The notes under the pieces: generated by a model
Database searches by the model: none
What the model saw: the letters and a program-made list of their open reading frames with translations, nothing else
Told to the model about the DNA's origin: nothing
DNA from: Streptomyces sp. TLI_146
GTDB lineage: Bacteria; Actinomycetota; Actinomycetes; Streptomycetales; Streptomycetaceae
Assembly: GCF_002846415.1 (NCBI RefSeq)
Contig: NZ_PJMX01000001.1
Coordinates: 8,370,001 to 8,434,000, forward strand
DNA: 64,000 bases
Direction: 5' to 3'
In this document: positions 8,667 through 16,087 of the stretch, piece by piece
How the letters are laid out: each line of letters opens with the position of its first letter
Numbering within the stretch: position 1 is the first letter of the stretch
Position numbers and translations under genes: made by a program

Positions 8667-9851
8667 ATGGATGTGGCAGGGAGCATGGCGTTATCCGCCG
8701 CCCAGATACTGACCGGTCTGACGACAGGGGCGGCCACGGCGGCGGGGAACGAGGCAGGCCGGGCGGTGGGTGACCTCGTGCGGGCGCGGCTGGGTACTTC
8801 CGAGGAAGGTCGCGCCGCCCTGGACGGGGTGAGCGCCGACCCCGCGGATCTGTCGGCGCTCCGGGGGTTGCAGGAGGCGATCAGTGAAGCGCTGGCCGCC
8901 GATCCCGATTTCCGGACCCGCCTGGCTGTCGTGCTTGCGGGCCCGCCGCCGGACGCGCCGCCCGCGCACGCCGTCAGTCCCCAGTACACCGGCAGTATCA
9001 TCATCGGGGGCGGCAGCAAGGTACGGAACAGCCAGATCTCTCTGGGCCCGCTGACCATTACCAATACCCGCGCCACCCGCGCATCCCTCACCGGGATCGC
9101 CGCCCTGCTGGTCGCGTTGCTGGCCCTGGGCCTCTACAGGGGCGTGCAGTTGCTCACTGGTGACGATTCCCCCCGCTCGGCGGCCGGAGCGCCGTCTGGC
9201 CAGAAGTCCCCTACGGCAACGCCCTCCCGGGCGGCCTCCGGTACGTCGGATGATTCGGATGATGCGGCCCCGGTGGTGACCGACGCGGCGAAGGGCCAGC
9301 AGATCCTCCCGGACGTAGCGAGCCTGCCGCAGGGCTGGGCTGTCGCGAGCGGCTCGCCGACGACGGAGCAGTGCCCCAACCGCCGCGTCGGTATTTCGAA
9401 GGACGGGCAGTCCCATTACATCTGCAAGACGGGCCCGGTCCTCGACCTGCAGTCGGCCTACGACCCGGGGCCCGGGGTCGGCTACAACAAGGTGCACGTC
9501 GAGGTTCTGGCGTACCCCTCGGTGGCCGCGGCCGCCGAGGGCTTTGTGGGAGTGGAGGCGGAAAACGCTGACAGCAACGAGGTGAAGCAGGTGACGCAAG
9601 TGACGCTGCCGCACTACGGTGACGAGATATCGGCTGTCACCATGAACGCCACCGTGCCCGGCATCGGTTCGCACATATCACAGGGACTCGCGGTGGTCCG
9701 CTGCGAGAGCATCGTCGTGCGGATCGTCATCGATGACAACAACGGCAGCACCGTCGACCTCCACGCGCTCAACGCCTTCACCCGGACGGTGACCGCCCGG
9801 GCGCAACAGGCGCTGGACAACAAGACGCCCACCGCCGCCGTCGAACTGTAA
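8667..9851 (+). CDS. Single-pass membrane protein with extracytoplasmic Cys-containing domain; TTA codon
   Basis: A 394-residue protein starting at ATG 8667 after TAGGGGG. Residues 1-130 are soluble and Ala/Gly-rich (SAAQILTGLTTGAATAAGNE, 'LQEAISEALAADPDFRTRLA') with a 'GSIIIGGGSKVRNSQISLGP' beta stretch. One TM helix (SLTGIAALLVALLALGLYRG) lies near residues 137-157, then a Ser/Thr/Pro linker and a C-terminal domain with several cysteines (EQCPNRR, YICK, VRCES). That domain resembles the PknH/LppH-type sensor fold in size, but this is not certain. Codon 9 is TTA (8691-8693), so translation probably depends on the bldA tRNA and on developmental stage. Function unknown. Confidence 0.7.
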   Translation: MDVAGSMALSAAQILTGLTTGAATAAGNEAGRAVGDLVRARLGTSEEGRAALDGVSADPADLSALRGLQEAISEALAADPDFRTRLAVVLAGPPPDAPPAHAVSPQYTGSIIIGGGSKVRNSQISLGPLTITNTRATRASLTGIAALLVALLALGLYRGVQLLTGDDSPRSAAGAPSGQKSPTATPSRAASGTSDDSDDAAPVVTDAAKGQQILPDVASLPQGWAVASGSPTTEQCPNRRVGISKDGQSHYICKTGPVLDLQSAYDPGPGVGYNKVHVEVLAYPSVAAAAEGFVGVEAENADSNEVKQVTQVTLPHYGDEISAVTMNATVPGIGSHISQGLAVVRCESIVVRIVIDDNNGSTVDLHALNAFTRTVTARAQQALDNKTPTAAVEL

Positions 9852-9998
9852 AGACATGCCCCGAGCCGCATCCTGGCTTCTCGGATACCCAACGTGGTTG
9901 GGTGGTTGATCCGCCGCCAGGTCTTCCGCCGCAGTCAGCCCGTCACCCGAGACTTGGCCGGGTGACGCCCCTGCCCGCCCGGTCGTTGATCCGACATG

Positions 9999-10047
9999 AC
10001 TGAGGACTGAGGACTGAGGACTGAGGACTGAGGACTGAGGACTGAGG
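9999..10047. repeat. Tandem repeat, seven copies of ACTGAGG
   Basis: Seven perfect 7-base units (9999-10047) with a two-base partial copy after them. The unit contains no start codon and lies between genes, 107 bases before the flavoprotein ATG. Confidence 0.95.
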
Positions 10048-10060
10048 ACCGCGGTCGCCG

Positions 10061-10116
10061 GACACAGACACAGACTCGGACACGGTCACGGTCACGGTCA
10101 CGGTCACGGTCAGGGT
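10061..10116. repeat. Tandem hexamers: GACACA-like units then five CACGGT
   Basis: Two GACACA units and two degenerate ones lead into five perfect CACGGT copies (10081-10110) and a final CAGGGT. The block ends 38 bases before the flavoprotein start. It forms the leader or promoter spacer of that operon. Confidence 0.95.
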
Positions 10117-10153
10117 GAGTGAGAACCCCAAGGACAGAGGAGTGTGTACGCGC

Positions 10154-11089
10154 ATGACCCGCATCGCGCCCAACGGCATCGAGCCCGTTGACCTGCTGGT
10201 GGTGGGCGCGGGCCCGGCGGGTGTGGCGGCCGCGGTGATGGCCGCGGGCCTGCGGATGCGTGTCACCCTGGTGGAAGCGGTCGCGGTCGGTTCGAAGGTG
10301 GCGGCGATCGGCGCACTGGAGAACGTGCCGGGCGCCTGGACCACAGGCCCGCAGCTCGCCGCGGCGTTCGCGGCGGACATCGCGAGGCACCGGGATTCGG
10401 GCCGTCTCACCGTCGTACAGGGCAGGGCGACCACCGTCACGGGCTACCGCGACCGGGCCGAAGTGTCCTTGGCAGACGGCTCGTTGCTCACGGCGGAAAC
10501 CGTGGTGGTGGCGACAGGAGTGACGGCGCTGACCCTCCGGGACGTGGACTGGATCGAGGCGACCGGGGATGCCCACGTACCTCCTTTGTGGCGCGCCACC
10601 TCCGAGGAGCTTGAAGCGCGAGAAGTGGTCGTCTTGGGCGCCGACCGCCCCCTGGGCACCTGGTTGCGCGCCCACCCGCGCACGGACACCCGCTTGCGCG
10701 TCCTCCACCCCGCCCATGACAGCTACAAGACGGCCGAGGTGGCCGACGACAGCAGGGTCCGCTGCGAGCTGGTCGACCGGGTCGAGACCGCCGCGCGCCC
10801 GGGAGGCGGGTACGACGTCACCGCGTACCACCCGGACGGCACGAGCCGCTCGGTCCGTGCCGACGCCCTGTTCGGCAACCTGGGCAGCAGGCCGTCCGCG
10901 CTGACCGGCCTGGTCGTCGGTCCGGACGGTTACTGCCCGCCGGACGCCCAGCATCCGCGCGTCCTGGTGGCCGGGGACCTCAAGGGCGCCCGGATGCAGC
11001 GCATCGCGGTGGCTCTGGGCGACGGAGGCCGGGCGGCGCTCATTCCGTACTACCGTTCGTTGGAGGACGGCTTCGCGCCTTCGCCTTGA
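10154..11089 (+). CDS. Thioredoxin-reductase-like FAD/NAD(P) oxidoreductase lacking CxxC
   Basis: This 311-residue flavoprotein starts with the FAD-binding motif VDLLVVGAGPAGVAAAVMAA (GxGxxG) near residue 13 and ends with 'HPRVLVAGDLKGARMQRIAV', the family's C-terminal ATG/GD flavin motif. The middle NAD(P) domain has 'EVVVLGADRPLGTWL' instead of a canonical GxGxxA loop, so nicotinamide binding may be altered. The redox-active CxxC of true thioredoxin reductases is absent, as in ferredoxin-NADP reductases and glutaredoxin-like relatives. GAGGAG at 10137-10142 precedes the ATG. The next gene starts 69 bases after its stop, so co-transcription is likely. Confidence 0.75.
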   Translation: MTRIAPNGIEPVDLLVVGAGPAGVAAAVMAAGLRMRVTLVEAVAVGSKVAAIGALENVPGAWTTGPQLAAAFAADIARHRDSGRLTVVQGRATTVTGYRDRAEVSLADGSLLTAETVVVATGVTALTLRDVDWIEATGDAHVPPLWRATSEELEAREVVVLGADRPLGTWLRAHPRTDTRLRVLHPAHDSYKTAEVADDSRVRCELVDRVETAARPGGGYDVTAYHPDGTSRSVRADALFGNLGSRPSALTGLVVGPDGYCPPDAQHPRVLVAGDLKGARMQRIAVALGDGGRAALIPYYRSLEDGFAPSP

Positions 11090-11158
11090 CACTCCGTTCC
11101 GGAGCGGGCGGATAATGACGCCTTGCGGAAGAGGAGCCGGGGGCCAAGGGGGGCCGAC

Positions 11159-11872
11159 GTGGATGACCGCGCGTCTCAGGGAATCCAGAATCCCCTCACC
11201 TTCCTCGGTGCCGCACTCAGCACCACCGCGTCCGTCATCATCGCGCTGGCCGCCGGGAAGAGTGACGACAACCGTGCATTCCTGATCTTTACGGCTGTTT
11301 TCGTGGCGATTCTCGCGCTCGCGTTCCTTGTGATGCTCCTGATGCGACCAAGGCGATCGCGCGATACGAGTACGGCGTCGAGCCGTACCGAACCGGCTCC
11401 TCCCGAGCTCGAGATGACGTACGACGTCTTCCTCTCCAGCCCGATGGCGTCCTTCCCGACCAGTGAGCAATACGAGGAACACCGTGCTGGGATGCGTCAG
11501 TTGGTGGAAGCCCTCGAACGCCACTGCCGGTTCAAGGTCTACTACGCCGGGCTCCACCTCCCCACCTGGAACAGCTTCCAGCGGCCGGACATAGGCGCCC
11601 AGCGCGACGCGGCGGCCCTGCGCGAGAGCAAGCGGTTCCTGCTGGTGGTGCCGCTGCCGCTGGTGTCGAGCATCTACGTCGAGGCGGGCTACGCACTCGC
11701 CCTGCACAAGCCCTCCGTGTACTACCACCACGTCGACGTGGAGCTGCCGTTCATGCTCCGCCATGCCTCCCAGTACGGAAACGACTTCCCGCGGTGCAAG
11801 GAGTACCGGTACGCACAGATCGAAGAGATAGTCCAGGACATCGAAATGAACAAGAGTTCGCTCTTCGATTAG
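11159..11872 (+). CDS. Two-TM protein with TIR/nucleoside-deoxyribosyltransferase-like domain
   Basis: A 237-residue protein starting at GTG 11159 (AAGGGGGG just before). Two membrane helices (LTFLGAALSTTASVIIALAA and FLIFTAVFVAILALAFLVML) are joined by a short loop. A basic linker leads to a cytosolic domain: 'YDVFLSSPMASFP' as the first strand, 'FKVYYAGLHLPTWNSF', then 'ALRESKRFLLVVPLPLVSSI' and YVEAGYALALHKPSVYY. The strand-Ser-helix start and the S-x-Y-V-E-x-G-x-A motif are what TIR-like and nucleoside 2-deoxyribosyltransferase-like folds use, the Glu being catalytic for N-glycosidic cleavage. NAD-cleaving activity is inferred. It is followed by a PncC-type gene, which is suggestive. Confidence 0.6.
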   Translation: MDDRASQGIQNPLTFLGAALSTTASVIIALAAGKSDDNRAFLIFTAVFVAILALAFLVMLLMRPRRSRDTSTASSRTEPAPPELEMTYDVFLSSPMASFPTSEQYEEHRAGMRQLVEALERHCRFKVYYAGLHLPTWNSFQRPDIGAQRDAAALRESKRFLLVVPLPLVSSIYVEAGYALALHKPSVYYHHVDVELPFMLRHASQYGNDFPRCKEYRYAQIEEIVQDIEMNKSSLFD

Positions 11873-11928
11873 TGGGAAAGGTATGTAACGCCGTGGGCAG
11901 CCGTGATGACAGCCGTGAGGAGATGCTT

Positions 11929-12438
11929 GTGTCGCAGGATTCCCCGAGCTCCCAGGAGTCCACGGAGGGAAAGGCCGCGCGGCTGGGAGAGTTGCTGCGT
12001 ACGCGCGGCCTCTCGATCAGCACCGCCGAATCGCTCACCGGGGGAATGCTCGGTGCGGCAATTACCGGTACCCCCGGGGCGTCCGACTACTACCTCGGCG
12101 GCGCCATCACGTACGCCACGGAGACCAAGGCGAGAATTTTGTCCGTGGACGAACAAGTCCTCGCCAGTCAGGGCCCGGTGAGCCCGGCGACGGCGGAGCA
12201 GATGGCCCACGGCGTACGCCGTCTCTACGCCAGCTCGATCGCCGTCGCTACGACCGGAGTCGCGGGTCCCACCGGTCAGGACGGCAAGCCGGTGGGCCTG
12301 GTCTACATCGGCATCTCGGACGCCGACAGCACCCAGAGCCACGAATTCCACAGCACGGGCACCTCCCGCGACGAGGTCCGTCGGCAGACGGTCGAGCAGG
12401 CGTTGGAGATCCTGATCGGGCACTTGGAGAAGGGGTAG
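11929..12438 (+). CDS. CinA C-terminal-domain protein, nicotinamide-nucleotide amidohydrolase (PncC) type
   Basis: This 169-residue stand-alone CinA C-domain contains 'STAESLTGGMLGAAITGTPG', 'YLGGAITYATETKARIL' and 'ATTGVAGPTGQDGKPVGLVY', the conserved motifs of PncC, which deamidates NMN to NaMN in pyridine-nucleotide recycling. GAGGAG at 11917-11922 is six bases before GTG 11929; an in-frame GTG at 11893 and ATG at 11923 are less well placed. It begins 56 bases after the TIR-like gene and ends before a hairpin terminator. The usual chromosomal cinA of Streptomyces lies by pgsA and recA, absent here, so this is probably an extra copy. Confidence 0.85.
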   Translation: MSQDSPSSQESTEGKAARLGELLRTRGLSISTAESLTGGMLGAAITGTPGASDYYLGGAITYATETKARILSVDEQVLASQGPVSPATAEQMAHGVRRLYASSIAVATTGVAGPTGQDGKPVGLVYIGISDADSTQSHEFHSTGTSRDEVRRQTVEQALEILIGHLEKG

Positions 12439-12481
12439 CGGCAGAGCCGAGCGGGGGCGCCCTCCTGGCACGAGAAGACCG

Positions 12482-12523
12482 CGCCCCTTGACGTGGTGGC
12501 GGCCGGTCTCCACGTCAAGGGCG
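12482..12523. terminator. Bidirectional terminator hairpin
   Basis: CGCCCTTGACGTGG-type arms (12482-12496 and 12510-12523, one bulged C) form a 14-bp stem between the convergent pncC-like and reductase genes. There is no strong T-run on the plus side. Confidence 0.65.
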
Positions 12524-12561
12524 TCTCCTTCTGGTCCGTTCGGTGCTCCGGACGGAACCGC

Positions 12562-13167
12562 CTAGTAGCTGTCGTACCTGGGCTTACCGTTCGGCCGGTA
12601 GACGCCGACGACGGTGCCACCTTTCGTCGTCGAGACGCTGACCGGCTCCAATGCAGTGGGGATCGCTCCGTCGGCGAAAAGCCGTTTGCCGGTGCCGATG
12701 ATCACTGGGTGGATGGTCAGCCGGTACTCGTCGACGAGGTCGTGCTGCATGAGGGTCTGGGCGAGGTCGCCACTGCCCACCACGTTGATGTCGCCGCCCT
12801 CGGACGCCTTGAGCGTGCGTACGGCATCGACGGTGTCGCCCTCCAGCAGCGTGGAGTTCTGCCACTCCACGGACGTCAGGGTCCGCGACGCCACGTACTT
12901 GTGCATGCTGTTCATCCGATCGGTGAACGGATTGTCGGGGTCGGCGGTCGGCCAGTACGACGCGAAGATTTCGTACGTCTTGCGGCCGAGCAGCATCGCG
13001 TCGGAGGACTCGTACCAACCGGCGATGGCCGTGCCGATCTCGTCGTCGGCCACCGGCTTCTGCCAGCCGCCGTGCTCGAAGCCGCTCTGTGTGTCCTCGT
13101 CCGGGCCGCCTGGTGCCTGCATGACGCCGTCCAGCGTCAGGAACGTGCAAACAATGATCTTGCGCAT
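12562..13167 (-). CDS. Dihydrofolate-reductase-family protein (RibD C-terminal type)
   Basis: This 201-residue protein starts MRKIIVCTFLTLDGVMQAPG and contains 'DAMLLGRKTYEIFASYWP', 'KYVASRTLTSVEW', 'GDINVVGSGDLAQTLMQHDL' and 'DEYRLTIHPVIIGTGKRLF'. This is the RibD_C/YwjB-like family. The G-R-x-T motif and G-S-G loop bind NADPH; the substrate of these stand-alone copies is generally unknown. AAAGGAG precedes the ATG at 13167. It is convergent with the CinA-type gene and divergent from the ADP-ribosylglycohydrolase gene. Confidence 0.85.
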   Translation of the reverse strand: MRKIIVCTFLTLDGVMQAPGGPDEDTQSGFEHGGWQKPVADDEIGTAIAGWYESSDAMLLGRKTYEIFASYWPTADPDNPFTDRMNSMHKYVASRTLTSVEWQNSTLLEGDTVDAVRTLKASEGGDINVVGSGDLAQTLMQHDLVDEYRLTIHPVIIGTGKRLFADGAIPTALEPVSVSTTKGGTVVGVYRPNGKPRYDSY

Positions 13168-13295
13168 GGTGCGCTCCTTTCGTCGACAGGTAGACCGTGC
13201 GTCCACCGCAAACTCATCGGCGGCACTTCCCCAGTGCGCGACCCGCGCGTCAGGGGTGATCCAAATGACAGACCTGGCGGTTGGCGCGGGACGGA

Positions 13296-13301
13296 TAGCC
13301 T
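13296..13301 (+). promoter_or_regulatory. -10 box of a probable leaderless transcript (TAGCCT)
   Basis: TAGCCT (13296-13301) fits TAnnnT and lies six bases before the ATG at 13308. No ribosome-binding site intervenes. No well-spaced -35 is visible. Confidence 0.45.
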
Positions 13302-13307
13302 GCGCGA

Positions 13308-14237
13308 ATGAAGCGGATGCAGCGGGCCGCCGGCGCGATCGTCGGCTCAGCGGTGGGTGACGCCCTGGGCGGTCCCTTTGAGTTCGGCCCCCAGGGAGCG
13401 TTCTCCGCGCGGTTTCCCGCGCCCGGTGCCGGTGGCGAGATGTGCGGAGGCGGTGGCTGGGATGCAGGCGAAGCCACTGACGACACGCAGATGGCTGTCC
13501 TGGTCGCGGAGTCGCTGCTGGAGCGGGGCGGACTGGATCTGCCGGATATCTTCGCCCGCTTTCAGCGGTGGGCGGCGTCAGAACCGAAGGACATCGGCCT
13601 GCAGACCGAAGACGTCCTGACCAACGGCATGCCCTGGGACCTCGCCGCCGCGATCCATTTCCAGGGCAACCACCGAGCAGCGGGAAACGGCTCCTTGATG
13701 CGGGCCTCGACCTCCGCGGTCCACTTCGCGGCCGCGGGCCAGGAAGCCACCATGATCGCGGCCCGTCGCATCGCCGCCCTCACCCACGGCGACCGCGCGG
13801 CCTGGGAAGGCACCGCGATCTTCCACGAACTCATCCGCGTCACGTTCGAGGACTCCGACCCGATCACCGCGCTCCCGGACGTCCTGGCTCTCGTCCACCC
13901 CGACCACCGCGACCGCTATGCCACAGTGCTCGCACCTGACTGGCACCCCGATCAGGCGACCGAGTTCAACGGTGCCATCTGGCCCTGCCTGGGCTCCGCC
14001 GTCTGGGCCCTGCGCTCCACCATCAGCTTCGAGGACGCGATACGCGCGGCGATCGACCTTGGCGGTGATACCGACACCGTCGCCGCGGTGACCGGAGGCC
14101 TGGCTGGAGCGTCCTACGGGCTGGATGCGATCCCCGCCCGTTGGACCCAGCCGCTCCATGTCCCCCTCCCGGGCTTCGACGGACGCGTGCTGCATCTGGC
14201 AGACCTGCTCCACCTTGCACACCGCCTCGGAGGCTGA
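13308..14237 (+). CDS. ADP-ribosylglycohydrolase (DraG/ARH family)
   Basis: At 309 residues it is normal family length. 'GAIVGSAVGDALGGPFEFGP' at the N-terminus, ATDDTQMAVLVAE (metal ligands T-D-D) near residue 60, 'GNGSLMRASTSAV' and the C-terminal 'LGGDTDTVAAVTGGLAGASY' (second metal-binding D-T-D) are all present. The di-Mg2+ enzyme removes ADP-ribose from protein side chains or small molecules. The glycine-rich insert GAGGEMCGGGGWDAGEATDD before the metal motif is normal for the family. The gene appears to be transcribed alone from a leaderless promoter. Its target is unknown. Confidence 0.88.
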   Translation: MKRMQRAAGAIVGSAVGDALGGPFEFGPQGAFSARFPAPGAGGEMCGGGGWDAGEATDDTQMAVLVAESLLERGGLDLPDIFARFQRWAASEPKDIGLQTEDVLTNGMPWDLAAAIHFQGNHRAAGNGSLMRASTSAVHFAAAGQEATMIAARRIAALTHGDRAAWEGTAIFHELIRVTFEDSDPITALPDVLALVHPDHRDRYATVLAPDWHPDQATEFNGAIWPCLGSAVWALRSTISFEDAIRAAIDLGGDTDTVAAVTGGLAGASYGLDAIPARWTQPLHVPLPGFDGRVLHLADLLHLAHRLGG

Positions 14238-14411
14238 ACCGGTTCCGGCTCATCAACCCTCATCAACCGGCCGATTGAGATCGTCGATGGATGCGCATCG
14301 AGTGTTGTGTGACTGACTTCTATGACGTTTGTCTTTTCGTGTGCGAGCTCTGGTTTGACCCGGGGTGCGGCGGAAGAATGGAGAGTTCGGTGTCGTTTGA
14401 TCGGGGGCTCC

Positions 14412-14933
14412 GTGGACATGGCCAGTCAGATCCTTCCGCTCGCCGGTGTCGCTGTCGGTGCTGCCATGTCATTTCTGGTGACGAGTCTGAACGAGCGGGC
14501 CAAGTGGCGGCGTGAGCAATCTGTGCGGTGGGACGGGCAGCGCCTGACGGCCTACGCCGAATACGCGCATGCTGTGAAGGATCTCGCCTACCAGTACCGG
14601 CGTATCGCGGTTGCGCGGGGGCTGACCGCCGGTCCTCACCCGCTGGAGCCTACTGCGGTGGTACTGGACAGGCTGGGTGATGCGGAAGTCCACCGCACTG
14701 CCCTGTCCGAAGCACTGCTCCTCCTGGCCGACAGGCACACCATTGCTGCGATGAAACGGATGAACCAGTGCTTGTGGCTCCTGGAAGCGCTGGCCCGGGC
14801 AACTCCCGGTCATGACTATGACGGCACCTGGGACCAGGCCTATGTTGACTATCGCGCTGCGCGACAGGAATACATCGAGCAGGCACGCCAGAACCTCGGC
14901 GTCAGGGGATCCGTGCGGCCACTCCCGGGGTGA
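14412..14933 (+). CDS. Hypothetical protein with N-terminal membrane anchor
   Basis: From GTG 14412 (or ATG 14418) the 173-residue product has one hydrophobic segment (ILPLAGVAVGAAMSFLVTSL) followed by 'NERAKWRREQSVRWDGQRLT' and a helical cytosolic region with 'RRIAVARGL' and 'LALADRHTIAA'-like repeats. This layout (short TM, E/R-rich linker, helical domain) is common in a Streptomyces family of unknown function. Upstream in-frame codons to 14322 lack coding character. GATCGGGGG at about 14399-14407 may be the ribosome-binding site. Confidence 0.65.
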   Translation: MDMASQILPLAGVAVGAAMSFLVTSLNERAKWRREQSVRWDGQRLTAYAEYAHAVKDLAYQYRRIAVARGLTAGPHPLEPTAVVLDRLGDAEVHRTALSEALLLLADRHTIAAMKRMNQCLWLLEALARATPGHDYDGTWDQAYVDYRAARQEYIEQARQNLGVRGSVRPLPG

Positions 14934-15018
14934 GGGGCCTCGCTGTTCCCTTCCTTCACGTACAGCCCGGTCCTTGCCCCCCCCGCAAAGGCAGAGCTCG
15001 GGCTGCAAGGATGCGGTC

Positions 15019-15711
15019 ATGGAACAGATATCGAGTCGGCAGGAAGCGTCGGAGGCGGTCCAGGATCACGGGTGGCGCTACCTGCTGGGTACCTTGCAGA
15101 CGTCGGTTCCGGTCGGGACGTTGGCTCAAGCGATCAGCTTGGCGGCGGACGCTGTCGCGGTGTGTGGCGACGATGCCGATCGCCATCTCCGGATCGATGT
15201 CCGTGCCGATCGGGTCGTCTTCACCCTGCAGTCGCTGGATCATGCAGCCGTTACTGCCCGGGATGTCGAACTCGCGCGTCGGATCTCCGCCACCGCTGAC
15301 AAGTCCGGGTTTCTGCCGGAGCCCGGACTCGGAACGGGGGCGCCACGGTCCGTCCAGGTTGTGGAGATCGCCATCGATGCCCTGAGCATCGCCGGGATTC
15401 GACCGTTCTGGAAGGCGGTGTTGGGCTATGCAGATGAGGCGGGCGCCGAGGGGCCGGAGGATCCCCTCGTCGACCCGGTCTGGCAGGGCCCGGCCATCTG
15501 GTTCCAGCAAATGGATCGCGCGCGTACGCAGCGCAATCGCATCCACATCGACATCAGTGTTCCGCATGACGAGGCACCCCGGCGGATCGAAGCCGCGCTG
15601 GCGGCTGGAGGGCGGCTCGTGTCCGCGACGCGTGCCCCCGCTTTCTGGGTGCTTGCCGACCGGGAGGGGAACGAAGCCTGCGTCACCACATGGCAGGGCC
15701 GGGACAACTGA
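15019..15711 (+). CDS. Fusion of pterin-4a-carbinolamine-dehydratase-like and VOC (glyoxalase) domains
   Basis: The 230-residue protein has two parts. Residues 1-95 resemble PCD/DCoH: 'HGWRYLLGTLQTSVPVGTLA', 'DADRHLRIDVRADRVVFTLQ' and 'VTARDVELARRIS'. Residues 110-230 resemble a vicinal-oxygen-chelate domain: VQVVEIAIDALSIAGIRPFW, 'GPAIWFQQMDRARTQRNRIH', 'DISVPHDEAPRRIEAALAAG' and a terminal 'VLADREGNEACVTTW'. The His-His pair of active PCDs is replaced (DDADRHL), so dehydratase activity is doubtful. Such fusions are annotated in actinobacteria as glyoxalase-like proteins. The ATG at 15019 lacks a clear ribosome-binding site. Confidence 0.75.
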   Translation: MEQISSRQEASEAVQDHGWRYLLGTLQTSVPVGTLAQAISLAADAVAVCGDDADRHLRIDVRADRVVFTLQSLDHAAVTARDVELARRISATADKSGFLPEPGLGTGAPRSVQVVEIAIDALSIAGIRPFWKAVLGYADEAGAEGPEDPLVDPVWQGPAIWFQQMDRARTQRNRIHIDISVPHDEAPRRIEAALAAGGRLVSATRAPAFWVLADREGNEACVTTWQGRDN

Positions 15712-15724
15712 CACAACGTGCCGG

Positions 15725-15845
15725 TCACAGCCGCTCGTTGATGGCCGTGACGAGGACGGTGGCCTCGTCACGGACCGCGAACTTGTTGTCCCGGTAGAGG
15801 AGTTCTGCTGTGGGGTCGGTGCCGAGGCGCACCGCAGGCTCAGGC
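15725..15845 (-). pseudogene. Unidentified C-terminal gene remnant
   Basis: A minus-strand frame ending in TGA at 15725-15727 reads RLGTDPTAELLYRDNKFAV then RDEATVLVTAINERL. It has strong coding character but no start codon other than an internal GTG, and it is stopped just upstream. I do not recognise the family. It may be the tail of a gene lost by rearrangement. Confidence 0.3.
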
Positions 15846-16087
15846 CCGTCAGACCGTGCGTGCCGCCGACGTCATGGCTGGGGCCGACGCCGAAACCCAC
15901 GCCTTGGCCGCGGGACCCGTTTCTCCGAGCACAGTGGGCGGCTGCTGTGGCCCGGCTGCTTCACACGCCCTTCCCCTTGAATGAGTCACCCGCCTCTCCA
16001 CTTTGTCCGACAACCGCTCGTCGACGGCGACGTCACCTGATCTGCTGGGGTGTCGGTTGAGGGGGAGCGCGCCGGGAGAGCGCGCCC

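Noticed and set aside
9999..10047. Repeat array considered as CRISPR
   Set aside because: Units are 7 bases with no spacers and no cas genes nearby; it is a simple tandem repeat.
9935..11764. Minus-strand long frame including an RDRDRD-type stretch
   Set aside because: The repetitive peptide is the translation of the CACGGT tandem repeat, and the rest is antisense to the flavoprotein gene.
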